This document shows, piece after piece, positions 7,706 to 17,525 of a DNA stretch of 33,215 nucleotides. Under the pieces are notes generated by a model. The model ran no database searches. It was not told where the DNA came from and worked only from the letters and a program-made list of their open reading frames with translations. Position numbers and translations under genes: made by a program. This DNA is from a virus. The stretch is taken from the IMG/VR virus record IMGVR_UViG_3300035180_000439, positions 1 to 33,215 of that record. The stretch is one strand, 5' to 3'. Every line of letters starts with the position of its first letter. Positions within the stretch are counted from its first letter, which is position 1.

Positions 7706-10414
7706 ATGACACAGTTTGTATCTGCAGGTGTTTATACAGTAGAAAGAGATCTTAGTGCCTATGTTACAGATCTCTCCTCAACTATCGTAGGTATTGTAGG
7801 TACTGCAGATAAGGGACCAACCAATGTTCCTGTTCTCATTACCTCACAGAAAGAATTTGTTGATATCTTTGGACAAGTATCGCCCAAGCATTATTTAGGC
7901 TATGCTGCTATGTCTTATCTGAAAAAGGGCAACCTTCTTTGGGTAAATAGAGTTAGTGCAACAGATTCTAAGAAAGCATTATCCGCGTTTGTTCTTCCAG
8001 CCGATTCTACTCCCTATGCTGGCGATTGGACATTAAGTGGACAGAGTGCCTCTGATTTAACCTTTGATTTAGCAGATTCTGCTACAGTTACTGGTGTTGA
8101 TAAGACTATTACATTGGGTGTTGGCACGTTACTTCCGGGATTTAATCCAACTGATTCTACTCAGGCTGTTGTAGCTGATGGACTTATTGGCGCAGATTTT
8201 GGTAGTTTTGTTGCAAACAAATCCTTTGCTATTGGCAACTATGTTAATATTACATTGGGCGCCGGTAAGGGAGTCAATGCTACTATTAAGGATGTGCTAG
8301 GAACCTCATCTGCTCCTAAGATTAAAGTTCCAGTAAGTGCTTTCCCAACAACTAATTCCCCAGCTTCAGCTTACGCTGTGGGTTCTTTATCTTTAGCTGT
8401 CCCAGGAACTTGGGTAGCTCCAGCGGAAAGTACTCCCTTAATGACGATTGCAACTTCTTCGGCATTAACTAATAATACTCCAGTTACATTAACTTATTTC
8501 CAGGCAGGAACTACCTATAACAGTGATGTTAAAAAGGATGCGTTATTAGCAACATTATCTGCTCCAGCTGATGACGCTGCTTTATTTACCGCATTAGAAA
8601 CGTTAGTTCTAGCAACTTCTGGTTCTAAGTATGAAATTGGTATTCCTTTATTCGATCCCTCAGTTGTTGGAAATAATGCTAAGAATTTATCATTGATTAA
8701 CCTAGTCTTAGCTGGAATTCTTTACGGCTTTAATAAGACTGGTGTGATTGGCAAAACTAAGCTAGATGTTCTTAAAACTGATTTAAGTGTTTCCGTTGCC
8801 GCTGGCCTCGTAGGGTTTGGTTCAGTAGATGCTTCAGGAGCTTCTAGAGGATTTAAAGCAGTAACTACCTCTTTAAACAGCACTGGCACTATCGTAGAGA
8901 TTCATCTTGAATCTCTCGTAGCCGGTGTTTTAGGAACCTATAAGTATTCAACATTAACTCCAGCTCCAGTTTCTCCATTAGTCGTAAAAGATCAGGTAAT
9001 TTCTGGCTCCTTTACTTCTGGATTGAGCAGACCTAAGTGGGCTATGGAAGCTGCTGGAACTGCCTTTGTTCCAACTATAGTTAAGATTTCTAGTATTGGT
9101 GAAGCAGACTCTAGTAATACTGCGGTAACATTAACAATTGATACCGCTAATAAAACGGCAGATAAGGTTCAGAATTATACATTACGTGTATATGAAAGAG
9201 TTGTATCTGAGGCAGTATTAAGTTCCTCAACTCGTATCTCTGACTTTACTTTAGTAGAGCAGTTTGACGGTACAATTGAAGGAATTCAGTCTAATGTAGC
9301 ATCTGCTTCTAGACGTATTTCGATGAAGATCGATTATACAACTACAGATACTATCAATATGACTAATGGAATTGTGACGTTAAATCCTCTCGCAAGTGAT
9401 GGACTTACCTTCTCTCCAGTTCTTATTGCATCAGATTTAGGCTCCGGTGTAGTTGAGGGTCTTACCTACTCAGCAACTGCAACTGGCTATGATAAGTCAT
9501 TTAGCACCTTCTTACTGGATGGATCTATCGGTTCTCCTATCACTAAGGATGAAATCATTGGAGATGCTGCAAGCTCCACTGGCGTATATGCCTTCTCAAA
9601 TCCTGAAGTAATTGACGTAAACGTACTCATTGCCCCAGGCTGGTCTTCTGATCCGTCTGTTGGAAAAGTTATGACTTCTATCTGTGAGAACAGAGGAGAT
9701 GCTATCGCAGTTCTTGATACTCCTTTTGGTCTTACTGTTCAGAATGTTGTTAATTACAGAAAGTCTATTTCAAACATTAATAGTTCTTATGCTGCAATGT
9801 ACTATCCTTGGGTTAAGATTACTGATACTGTAAACAAGAAGGACATTTATGTTCCTCCTAGTGGTCAGGTAGTTGGTCAGTATGCTTATAATGATCAGGT
9901 AGCTGATGTCTATTATGCTCCTGCCGGAAGAACTCGTGGAACTCTTTCAGAGGCAATTGGAACTGAGCGTATTTTAACTCAGGGTGACAGAGATATTCTC
10001 GCAATGTCTCAGATCAATCCAATTCACACTGAAGCAGGTTATGGAATTTATATCAAGGGCCAGCAGACCTTACAGTCTACTACAACTGCTCTTGATCGCG
10101 TAAATGTTCGCAGACTCCTTCTCAAACTCCGTAAGGTAGTTGCTACTGCGTCCAAGGCATTCGAATTTGAGCCCGGTGACAGCACCACTGCGTATAGACT
10201 CAAGCAGGTTGCTGAAACAATCCTCGAAGATCATCTTCGTAAGGGTGCGATTCAGAGCTATACAGTCGATGTAGGTCCTAATGTCAATACTGCTCTCGTT
10301 CGTGAGAACAACGAGCTTAGAATGGAAATCTCTTTGGTTCCAACTAAGACTGCAGAACGTATTATCGAGGTCTTCTCCATTCTACCCCAGGGTGGCGGAA
10401 TCTCATTAGCTTAA
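7706..10414 (+). CDS. 18: Contractile tail sheath protein, T4 gp18-like, with a large insertion
   Basis: 902 residues, much longer than T4 gp18 (659). The N-terminus (FVSAGVYTVERDLS, then GIVGTADKGP and the LWVNRV strand at residues 1-95) and the C-terminal 290 residues (YVPPSGQVVGQYAYND, APAGRTRGTL, INPIHTEAGYGI, VNVRRLLLKLRK, ending ERIIEVFSIL) carry the sheath core that polymerises round the tube and contracts. The region between about 100 and 610 is rich in Thr, Ser, Ala and Gly and looks like one or more surface domains inserted between the two core parts. Its leucines are mostly TTA, while the C-terminal core uses many CTC and CTT codons, so the insert may have a different history. An AAAAGGA ribosome site precedes the ATG. 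Confidence 0.92.
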   Translation: MTQFVSAGVYTVERDLSAYVTDLSSTIVGIVGTADKGPTNVPVLITSQKEFVDIFGQVSPKHYLGYAAMSYLKKGNLLWVNRVSATDSKKALSAFVLPADSTPYAGDWTLSGQSASDLTFDLADSATVTGVDKTITLGVGTLLPGFNPTDSTQAVVADGLIGADFGSFVANKSFAIGNYVNITLGAGKGVNATIKDVLGTSSAPKIKVPVSAFPTTNSPASAYAVGSLSLAVPGTWVAPAESTPLMTIATSSALTNNTPVTLTYFQAGTTYNSDVKKDALLATLSAPADDAALFTALETLVLATSGSKYEIGIPLFDPSVVGNNAKNLSLINLVLAGILYGFNKTGVIGKTKLDVLKTDLSVSVAAGLVGFGSVDASGASRGFKAVTTSLNSTGTIVEIHLESLVAGVLGTYKYSTLTPAPVSPLVVKDQVISGSFTSGLSRPKWAMEAAGTAFVPTIVKISSIGEADSSNTAVTLTIDTANKTADKVQNYTLRVYERVVSEAVLSSSTRISDFTLVEQFDGTIEGIQSNVASASRRISMKIDYTTTDTINMTNGIVTLNPLASDGLTFSPVLIASDLGSGVVEGLTYSATATGYDKSFSTFLLDGSIGSPITKDEIIGDAASSTGVYAFSNPEVIDVNVLIAPGWSSDPSVGKVMTSICENRGDAIAVLDTPFGLTVQNVVNYRKSISNINSSYAAMYYPWVKITDTVNKKDIYVPPSGQVVGQYAYNDQVADVYYAPAGRTRGTLSEAIGTERILTQGDRDILAMSQINPIHTEAGYGIYIKGQQTLQSTTTALDRVNVRRLLLKLRKVVATASKAFEFEPGDSTTAYRLKQVAETILEDHLRKGAIQSYTVDVGPNVNTALVRENNELRMEISLVPTKTAERIIEVFSILPQGGGISLA

Positions 10415-10430
10415 ACAGCTAAGTCTCTCA

Positions 10431-10463
10431 AGAGAATGGCCCGAAAGGGCCTTTTCTCTTTTT
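10431..10463 (+). terminator. Rho-independent terminator after the sheath gene
   Basis: The inner stem GGCCC / GGGCC closes a GAAA tetraloop, an outer AGAGAA / TTCTCT pairing extends it, and a T-rich tail follows to 10463. Confidence 0.88.
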
Positions 10464-10488
10464 GGAATTAAATGTGTAAGGATTAACA

Positions 10489-11778
10489 ATGACAACCGAA
10501 GTAACTGCTGTTGACCCAACGCCATCAAGTAAAGCTTCTGATATTGTAAGTCAATCTTACAATGTTATAGATATAACTCAAAACACTGGAACCAACGGAT
10601 ACTATTCTAAATTTAATACTGGAACTAGTCAAAGTTTTATGGGAACTGTGGGATCCTCTTTATTAGCTGGGGCCGGAAGAGCTTTACCGGAAAGTTTTAA
10701 AACAGATGTTCAAGTACTATCTGATTTTAGACTGGGTACTTTTTTACGCAGAAAAGGCATAGTTTCCGGAGATACTGCGTCAATTGTAGATGGCGTCATT
10801 GATTTCATGCGTTCTGACAAAAGTGGAACTAGCAAACTAAATGTTCCTAGATTTAGTCATACTACAAAGTTTATTCCAGTCATTTTAAAGTCTGAATTTA
10901 AACTAGCACAAAGTGGTGGAACTAGTAGAGATAATTTTTATGTTATTTTTGATTCTACTCCAGATAAAATAAGTTTTTCAAAAAGTGCTACGTGGAACCA
11001 GAAAGATTTTTATGGCAGATCTGAGCCAATCCAAGTATTTGCTTCATCAAGTGCTATTACTTTTTCTTTAACCGGAATGTTTTTCTCAGATAGTGAAAAA
11101 GATCATAGAGATAAAATAGACTTAGAGAATAGGCTATTTGCCTTTGTAACTCCTTCTAAAAATCACTTTATGCCATCACCTGTCGAAGTTAGAATTGGTG
11201 AATGGAAACGCTTGCGTTGTATCGTTACAAGTGTAACGATAGACTCATCTGGACCATGGCGTACATCATCTACTCCCATCAGTTCCACTGATGGAAAAGG
11301 CACCTCACTACCGTCACATTCTCCCTATATGTATGAAGTAACTTTTAATTTTACCGTGGTATCTGAAGCTAATACAATGCAATATGCTGAAGACATTGTA
11401 GACGTTGGGCATAACGGAGGATATACTTCTGCCGGAGAATTGCCACCAGATCTTTTAGATATTCATACAATAAACGATAATAAGTATAAAAATACAGGAC
11501 TTCTTGGTTCTGGAATCAAAAGCGGCGATAATAACACTAGTATTATTTATACTATTTCAGGAAATGCTGGACAAGAAGGTACATTAGTAGGTAATGAAAA
11601 AACTGCTAATTTTGGCAATACTACAGCATATCTCAAGAGTCTTGGATTACCAACAGATGCAAATGGCTCCACCAAAACCGCAGCTTTAGCTCAGATCTCC
11701 TCAGGTCTTACTGCTACAGTACAAACGGCTATTACTAGAAACTATGGAACTCAAATAACAAAGATCTTTGGTAGATAA
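10489..11778 (+). CDS. Baseplate or tube-end structural protein with a CIS-tube-like domain
   Basis: 429 residues. The central part, about 125-300, begins with FIPVILKSEF and FYVIFDSTPDKISFSKSA, then TWNQKDFYGRSEPIQVF, a strand pattern TFSLTGMFF with LENRLFAFV, and a C-terminal MYEVTFNFTVV strand. This resembles the N-terminal tube-like domain of the LysM-type proteins that join tube and baseplate in contractile injection systems (XkdP and Afp7 types). No LysM domain is seen after it; residues 300-429 are Gly, Ser and Thr rich. The place after the sheath and before the tape measure supports a baseplate or tube-initiator role, possibly equivalent to T4 gp48 or gp54. The stop touches the next ATG. 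Confidence 0.5.
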   Translation: MTTEVTAVDPTPSSKASDIVSQSYNVIDITQNTGTNGYYSKFNTGTSQSFMGTVGSSLLAGAGRALPESFKTDVQVLSDFRLGTFLRRKGIVSGDTASIVDGVIDFMRSDKSGTSKLNVPRFSHTTKFIPVILKSEFKLAQSGGTSRDNFYVIFDSTPDKISFSKSATWNQKDFYGRSEPIQVFASSSAITFSLTGMFFSDSEKDHRDKIDLENRLFAFVTPSKNHFMPSPVEVRIGEWKRLRCIVTSVTIDSSGPWRTSSTPISSTDGKGTSLPSHSPYMYEVTFNFTVVSEANTMQYAEDIVDVGHNGGYTSAGELPPDLLDIHTINDNKYKNTGLLGSGIKSGDNNTSIIYTISGNAGQEGTLVGNEKTANFGNTTAYLKSLGLPTDANGSTKTAALAQISSGLTATVQTAITRNYGTQITKIFGR

Positions 11779-14679
11779 ATGGCAGAGAATTCCACTACAA
11801 CTGCATTAGCTAACTTTTACGCTAATTTTCAAAAAAATAATACTACTTTTGCATTATCTAAACAGCAAAAGCGTACTAATAATATTAATGCTTTAAATGC
11901 ATTACTTGATAATCTCATGACTTCTTCCGAGGAGCGTGAGAAAGTAAAAGCCTTGTTAAGTACTCGAAATGAGAATTCTACTTATGGAGATAAAGATTCT
12001 TTATTCCCTGCACTTCCTTCCTATAATACTAGATCACCTTATGTTGAAGTTTGGATTAATGGTATCTTAATTATCCCCAATACTAATGTAGATGACATTG
12101 CTTTCTTAGGGAATTCTGCTACAGCTAGTAGTGTTTCTAGTAAAGGGGTTGTAGATATTACAGGGTCTTTAACTCCAATAAAACCAGAATACGGGGCATT
12201 TACTAACTTCGATATCGCCGGAGAGTCTGGCAATTCTGGATTAGATGTTAATTTTGATAGCCTTAATTTAGATATGCCCATGGGTGGTGTAAGTTCTACA
12301 ATTACGGGTACCTTAACTTTATATAGCAGAACTCCGATTGAATTTTTAACTTTTCTTTCCAGCAATGAGGGAGAAAGCGAAGCTGGTTTATCACAGTGTC
12401 GTATTAGATTTGGCTGGAACGTGGCAAGAACTGATGGGAAAGCAGAAAAGCTATTGACTCCCTATATGACATTCTTAGTTATGAATGTGGGTATGTCAGA
12501 CCCAGGAAAAACTATGGGATCTGAGTTCACCTTAACTTTGCAAGATGCTGGTTCGGCTGTACTTCAAAACTCATCCGCTGATATTGGATTGAAAGAAAAT
12601 TGGCCTCAGGTTCAACTGCGCCTGCTTTTAGAGAAGTTTTTAGGATTTCGTTTATTTACTTTAGACGATTTATTAGTACTTGGTGAAAATGAAGACAATA
12701 AACGTAATTTTAATTTAAGTTCTCTTACTTCAGATTATACATCGAAAGATCAAGTTCTTACTGAGATAGCTAAGTTAACAAAGCAAACAAGACCCGATGG
12801 TACAGCTATTTTGACTGACGCAGAAGCTTCAGACTTACAGACAGGTTTCTTGAAAGCATATAATAATCAAAAAGAAGCTGGAGCCTTCGATAAAGATGCT
12901 ATAACTAAAGCGTTAATATCAGATAAAACTTTCTTTGTAACTAATCGTACTCCTGCTCTAAGAGTTAACAGTAATACACTTGAAAATACTATTAATCAAC
13001 TTTTGGGTAAAATCGTATGTCGTTGGTATCCTGTAGATAATCAAAATTTAGATAAAGAAATCACAGATGCGTCAAAGGCAGAAGAAGAGATTAGATCTTT
13101 AAAAGCTAAATTTGACGCTGACGGAAAATTATCTTCGGAAGAAATTACAAAATTCGCAGAAGAGAAAGAAAAGATAGCCTCTACTTGTATTTTAATATAT
13201 GTTCCTCATTTTCCAGCTGGTCTATATACTTCTTCGAATATGTTATATGGTACAGACATTGCTGAAGAAGAAGGTGCGTTTATTTTATTACCGAAAATTA
13301 CTACAGATTATAGTTTAAATGCTGTAAATTTACCACTAATCTACGGTCCAGGCGGTTCGGCGTTACCTTATTTTTATGGTGGTGCTCAGAATGTTTTTGC
13401 TAGAGTAAGTGATACTTTATTAGGTTCTCCAAAACATTTTTCAAATCGTGTAGGTGAAATTTTAGATTTAACTGCTAATTTTAGTAATCTTATTGGATTA
13501 ATGAAAGATAACTATACAGAAGACATGGCATATAGAGAAACAGGTACGTTTTTAAATATTCATCAAATAGTAAAAGAAAGTAAAGAACAAAAAAGAATAG
13601 CAAACGCTAAACTCAAAGAAAAATTAACAGCTAGGCTAAAAGAGGAAACTAAAGGAAAAGATCCAAGCGAATTTTTAAAGGATTGGGAAGCAAAAAATTT
13701 ACCTAAGTTTAAAGCTATTCGTGGCAGATTTAAACAATCTATTGCTCCTCGTTATTTAGTGAATAGTGTAGAATATTCTAATACATCAAAGGATAGCCCA
13801 GCTAAAAATGTAGCCGGAAATATTCTTCGCCATAGAATTGCTACCTTTTTAAACTATCCTTTCTCTGTTGGCATGTCTATTATGGGAGATCCTTATCTTA
13901 TTCGACAAGGTATTGGAGGGTTTGAAATTATCAATTATTATCCATCAATGGATGGTTCTACATTCAAATACAATGCTATGTTAAGTGGCCTATACTTACC
14001 GCAAAAGATTTCTCATAAAATTTCTCTTGGTGACTATGTAACGGAAATTCAAGCAGTTAGAGTGCCTGATAGTTCCGCTGATTCTGCTCAAGGTAGAATA
14101 AAATCTGTTATTAAAATTGCAGAAAAAGATAAAGCATATAATCAAGGACAGGTAGATGATATAGCTAAAAACATACTATATGAGAAGGCTTTATTAGATG
14201 TAAATCTTGATACATTTGAAACTTCTGCTTTTAGTGGGTTGAGTGTTTATAAGTTAACAAATGCTCAATTAGAAGAATATAACACAAAAACTTCTATTTT
14301 TATAGCTCAAACCACGGCTATTTCTGAAGCAGAGCAACGTACTTATATGACTAAGTATAAAAAACCTAGCTGGAATGAGGCTAGAGCGCAAGCTTTAACT
14401 GAACTTCAAGTATCTATTTTAAATAACTTTATTATGGAAGATGCTACGTTATCAATTGAAGAAAAACATGCTCTTCAAGCTAAAGTAATTGGATTACATA
14501 ATAACACAATTAATGCCCTTGGAGCATTGCAATGGGCAATTGGCGGAGCTAACTTTAGTTCGTCACAAAAAGTTACAGATAGTACGGTTTCTAAGTTAGA
14601 TACTCTTTATAATAGTTTGAAAACATCTAGATATGAAGACATTCGAAATGCTCTTGATCAACAAGCCAAGAAGCAGTAG
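11779..14679 (+). CDS. Large virion protein, putative baseplate hub (gp27-like region)
   Basis: 966 residues. After a charged helical N-terminus (1-75), residues 90-280 hold a beta-rich domain with YVEVWINGILI, a TGTLTLYSRTPIEFL segment, CRIRFGW, and GSEFTLTLQDAGSAVL. This resembles the first domain of baseplate hub proteins, but only by pattern. Residues 590-660 are a highly charged helix, probably coiled coil. Near residue 703 there is MSIMGDPYLIRQG, a Gly-Asp-Pro turn common in hub and other baseplate proteins. The gene starts directly at the upstream stop, so translation is probably coupled, and the tape measure follows 25 bases later. A different large baseplate protein remains possible. 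Confidence 0.45.
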   Translation: MAENSTTTALANFYANFQKNNTTFALSKQQKRTNNINALNALLDNLMTSSEEREKVKALLSTRNENSTYGDKDSLFPALPSYNTRSPYVEVWINGILIIPNTNVDDIAFLGNSATASSVSSKGVVDITGSLTPIKPEYGAFTNFDIAGESGNSGLDVNFDSLNLDMPMGGVSSTITGTLTLYSRTPIEFLTFLSSNEGESEAGLSQCRIRFGWNVARTDGKAEKLLTPYMTFLVMNVGMSDPGKTMGSEFTLTLQDAGSAVLQNSSADIGLKENWPQVQLRLLLEKFLGFRLFTLDDLLVLGENEDNKRNFNLSSLTSDYTSKDQVLTEIAKLTKQTRPDGTAILTDAEASDLQTGFLKAYNNQKEAGAFDKDAITKALISDKTFFVTNRTPALRVNSNTLENTINQLLGKIVCRWYPVDNQNLDKEITDASKAEEEIRSLKAKFDADGKLSSEEITKFAEEKEKIASTCILIYVPHFPAGLYTSSNMLYGTDIAEEEGAFILLPKITTDYSLNAVNLPLIYGPGGSALPYFYGGAQNVFARVSDTLLGSPKHFSNRVGEILDLTANFSNLIGLMKDNYTEDMAYRETGTFLNIHQIVKESKEQKRIANAKLKEKLTARLKEETKGKDPSEFLKDWEAKNLPKFKAIRGRFKQSIAPRYLVNSVEYSNTSKDSPAKNVAGNILRHRIATFLNYPFSVGMSIMGDPYLIRQGIGGFEIINYYPSMDGSTFKYNAMLSGLYLPQKISHKISLGDYVTEIQAVRVPDSSADSAQGRIKSVIKIAEKDKAYNQGQVDDIAKNILYEKALLDVNLDTFETSAFSGLSVYKLTNAQLEEYNTKTSIFIAQTTAISEAEQRTYMTKYKKPSWNEARAQALTELQVSILNNFIMEDATLSIEEKHALQAKVIGLHNNTINALGALQWAIGGANFSSSQKVTDSTVSKLDTLYNSLKTSRYEDIRNALDQQAKKQ

Positions 14680-14704
14680 AATTAACTATAAGAATAGGTA
14701 ATTA

Positions 14705-16975
14705 ATGGCTGATAATCCTACACCACCTTCAGGACAAGGATCTGGTTCCGAACAGGTCTTTGGAAAGTATTTAGCTAAAATTGGTATTGAATGGGATCCA
14801 CAGACTTCTCAGCAAGTCAAGAAAAATATGGATCCTATCCAAAAATATATTTTGGATTTTAATAAGACTACCGATTTTAAAAATACTTTCTTTGGTAAAT
14901 TACCAGGAATCAAAAAAGCGCTTCAATCCCTACTTCCAGATAACGTTAGATTTCTTCAGAATATGATGGCTATTGGAAATGCCTCTAAAGCTGGAGCTGA
15001 TGGAATGAATTTTTATAATAATAACTTAGGCTTCTTTGGCAAGGGTCTTACAAATCTTACATCAGTCTTCTTTAAGACAGGAGAAGGGGCTACTGCAATG
15101 GGAAGACTGGTAGCTGCCGGAGCATCAATGGCTACCTTAGGTATTTCAACACTAATCACACTAGGTATTGCCCTGTTACAACTAGCCAAGAACGTAGTTA
15201 CTGCTGCGATTGATTGGCAAGATCAATTAAATGATTTTAATAAAGTAATGGGTGGCGTTACAAGAGAACGCCTAATGCAGTTTAATGAAGGTTTAAATCA
15301 AACTATTAAGAACTTAGGCGAATATGGATTTGCCTTAGGTGAAATTACAACTACTGTTAAAGCCTATATGGTATCTGGTTTAAATCCAGCAATAGCTATG
15401 AATAGAAGTTTGATTGAAACTACTATGAAATTGCATGAAGTAACTGGAGAATCTAATACGGAATTGGCATCCTTCTTTTCTGGTATTATGAGAGGCTCTA
15501 AACTTGGTGGAGATAGTCTAAAAGCTTTGGGTGGAAGTTTTGTAGCATTTAATAGAAGCGTAGAAGCTTCCGGAGTACTTGGAAATATCTCTTTTGGTGA
15601 CGTAAAAGAAGCTATTAATTCTGTCGGAACAGCCTTGTTAATTGCATCAAATAAAAGTAAAACTGCTACTAATCATATGATGAATGACTTAGTATCCTTA
15701 ACTGGATTAGCTAAAGCATTAAATATATCAGTATCAGACCTAAATGGAAAATTCGAAGAGGCTGGTAACTTAATTAGCTCACAGGAATCTGGTTTTAGAG
15801 CAATCTTAGCTATTTCCGGTGGCGCAAATATTCAAAATATGCTGGGTAATCAGTTCAATAAAACTGAAGCCATGTTAAAAGTAGCTGATAAATTAGGCCA
15901 ATTGAATTCTCAGTTTGGTGGAAATCTTAATATTCTTGGACAAGTAGCAGAACAAACTTTTGGTTTAAGTAAAGATGTTGCTATTAAACTTGCTACTATG
16001 AGTCAAGAACAACGCATAGCTTTAGTACAAGCCAAAGAGGACGCAGCTAAACTTCAAAGCGATGGTTTACAGAAATCGTATGAAAGTGTTACTAATACTC
16101 TTTCTATTACTTTTGATCGCTTTAAGAACGTATTAATCAACGCTTTCCATAGCGCTTTAGCTGGAAATACGGGACTACAGAATATTATAAACCGTATCTC
16201 ATCTATGATCTCTGGATGGGTAAGTTCTATTGGTAACCCTAATTCTCCCTTTGCTAAAATTGTAGATAATATCGGCGGATTTGTTACCAGACTAGCTTCT
16301 GAAATTGAAAAATGGCTCCCGTCAATTGACAAAATGTTTGAAGCGGCTCACGACTGGTTAGATGAACTTTTAGATACTTTTGTAAGTGAAGGCTTTTGGG
16401 GAGGAATTGGTAAGTTAATCTACCAAATTTTAGTATCTCCAGTACGATTATTAGGTAGAGTACTAGCTATTACAATGCGCGAAGAAATGTTTGGTTATAT
16501 TACCGATGAGCAAGAAGCAGTTATTGGGCCAATAAAAGCAGCCGAGCAAAAAGATGAAAAGGCTCGTCAAGGCTTTAATAATGAGACTACTAAGAAATTA
16601 ACAGAGCTTACTGATAGATTAACTAAGATTAAAAGAGAACAGGCTAGATTTGACGGCTTAAAAGATACTGATATTACTGTCGGTAAAAATGGACAGTTTA
16701 CTTTAGTTGGATTAGAGAGATTAGAGCTAGCATCTAAAGAAGACGAAATTATTGATTCTCAAGATCAGTTAAAAAAGAGTATGGATAGTTTGAAACAATC
16801 TATTGATGCTAACACAGAAAGTAAGACGCAATCCGTAGCTAGTGGATCTCAAGGATCTCAGCGACAGAGACATTTAGTAGCACCTTCATTAGGAACTTTA
16901 GCAAAACGAGGAATGCAAAGTAGCTTTGACCCAGTGAGTGCTGGAATAGGTTTATTCAACGACATATATAGATAG
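14705..16975 (+). CDS. Tail tape measure protein
   Basis: 756 residues. It acts as the ruler for tail length inside the tube. It is mainly helical, with a Gly- and Ala-rich hydrophobic segment at about 125-168 (GATAMGRLVAAGASMATLGI then STLITLGIALLQLA) that may insert into the host membrane on DNA entry. The central helical part resembles tape measures (IDWQDQLNDFNKVMGGVTRE, SFFSGIMRGSKLGGDSLKAL). A charged coiled coil follows at 600-710 and a basic tail at the end. Its place after hub-like genes and before gp26-like genes fits. At about 1.5 angstrom per residue, the length would give a tail near 110 nm. The ATG follows AATAGG. Confidence 0.82.
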   Translation: MADNPTPPSGQGSGSEQVFGKYLAKIGIEWDPQTSQQVKKNMDPIQKYILDFNKTTDFKNTFFGKLPGIKKALQSLLPDNVRFLQNMMAIGNASKAGADGMNFYNNNLGFFGKGLTNLTSVFFKTGEGATAMGRLVAAGASMATLGISTLITLGIALLQLAKNVVTAAIDWQDQLNDFNKVMGGVTRERLMQFNEGLNQTIKNLGEYGFALGEITTTVKAYMVSGLNPAIAMNRSLIETTMKLHEVTGESNTELASFFSGIMRGSKLGGDSLKALGGSFVAFNRSVEASGVLGNISFGDVKEAINSVGTALLIASNKSKTATNHMMNDLVSLTGLAKALNISVSDLNGKFEEAGNLISSQESGFRAILAISGGANIQNMLGNQFNKTEAMLKVADKLGQLNSQFGGNLNILGQVAEQTFGLSKDVAIKLATMSQEQRIALVQAKEDAAKLQSDGLQKSYESVTNTLSITFDRFKNVLINAFHSALAGNTGLQNIINRISSMISGWVSSIGNPNSPFAKIVDNIGGFVTRLASEIEKWLPSIDKMFEAAHDWLDELLDTFVSEGFWGGIGKLIYQILVSPVRLLGRVLAITMREEMFGYITDEQEAVIGPIKAAEQKDEKARQGFNNETTKKLTELTDRLTKIKREQARFDGLKDTDITVGKNGQFTLVGLERLELASKEDEIIDSQDQLKKSMDSLKQSIDANTESKTQSVASGSQGSQRQRHLVAPSLGTLAKRGMQSSFDPVSAGIGLFNDIYR

Positions 16976-17006
16976 TAACCTAATTAAGTAAAGGACGGAC
17001 TAATAC

Positions 17007-17513
17007 ATGCAATATTTGGTTAAAAATATTACGCCACTGCCAGCACATGATGGCTCATATACTGGATCTAAGACTATTTGGGTAGAGGGTTCTCCTCAGG
17101 GTAATTGTTATCCTATTGGCCCTCAGGAAACTCTTGCAGTTGCTGATACAGCTAAGGATCTCCTATTAGCTAACTACCCTGATATCATTCAGGTAGTAGA
17201 TACCTATCTCGATGACGATGCTCCTATCGGTAAAGTAGTAACTCTTCCAGGTGCCGGCGCTTGGTTATTGGTAACTCTCGGTAAATACTGCACTCAGTTT
17301 CAATTTAATACTACTTCAACAAACTGCCTGGTTTCTTTTTCTGGATGGGATGCTGCTGGAGGACAGACAGCTCCTCCAGTAGATTATCAGATTCCTATTC
17401 CAACAGATGTAGCTACTCCAGGTGGCGATCTATTTACTCTTAATATGACTATGAACCCTTCGAAGACATTGTATGTGTCTGGTGTTGGTTCATTAACAAT
17501 CATTGGAATCTAA
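17007..17513 (+). CDS. Small tail structural protein, function unknown
   Basis: 168 residues, mainly beta with few charges and rich in Thr, Pro and Gly. The start MQYLVKNITPLPAHDGS resembles the start of the protein at 27251 (MRFIYKNIT). Residues 72-168 look like a compact beta sandwich with GAGAWLLVTLG and a C-terminal LYVSGVGSLTIIGI strand. An AAAGGA site precedes the ATG. It lies between tape measure and the DNRP protein, so a baseplate-bound role is likely. No family is recognised. Confidence 0.55.
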   Translation: MQYLVKNITPLPAHDGSYTGSKTIWVEGSPQGNCYPIGPQETLAVADTAKDLLLANYPDIIQVVDTYLDDDAPIGKVVTLPGAGAWLLVTLGKYCTQFQFNTTSTNCLVSFSGWDAAGGQTAPPVDYQIPIPTDVATPGGDLFTLNMTMNPSKTLYVSGVGSLTIIGI

Positions 17514-17525
17514 TAAGGACTATTG

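Noticed and set aside
10489-11778. LysM peptidoglycan-binding domain at the C-terminus of the CIS-tube-like protein
   Set aside because: The expected LysM pattern is not visible; the C-terminus is Gly/Ser/Thr-rich instead.
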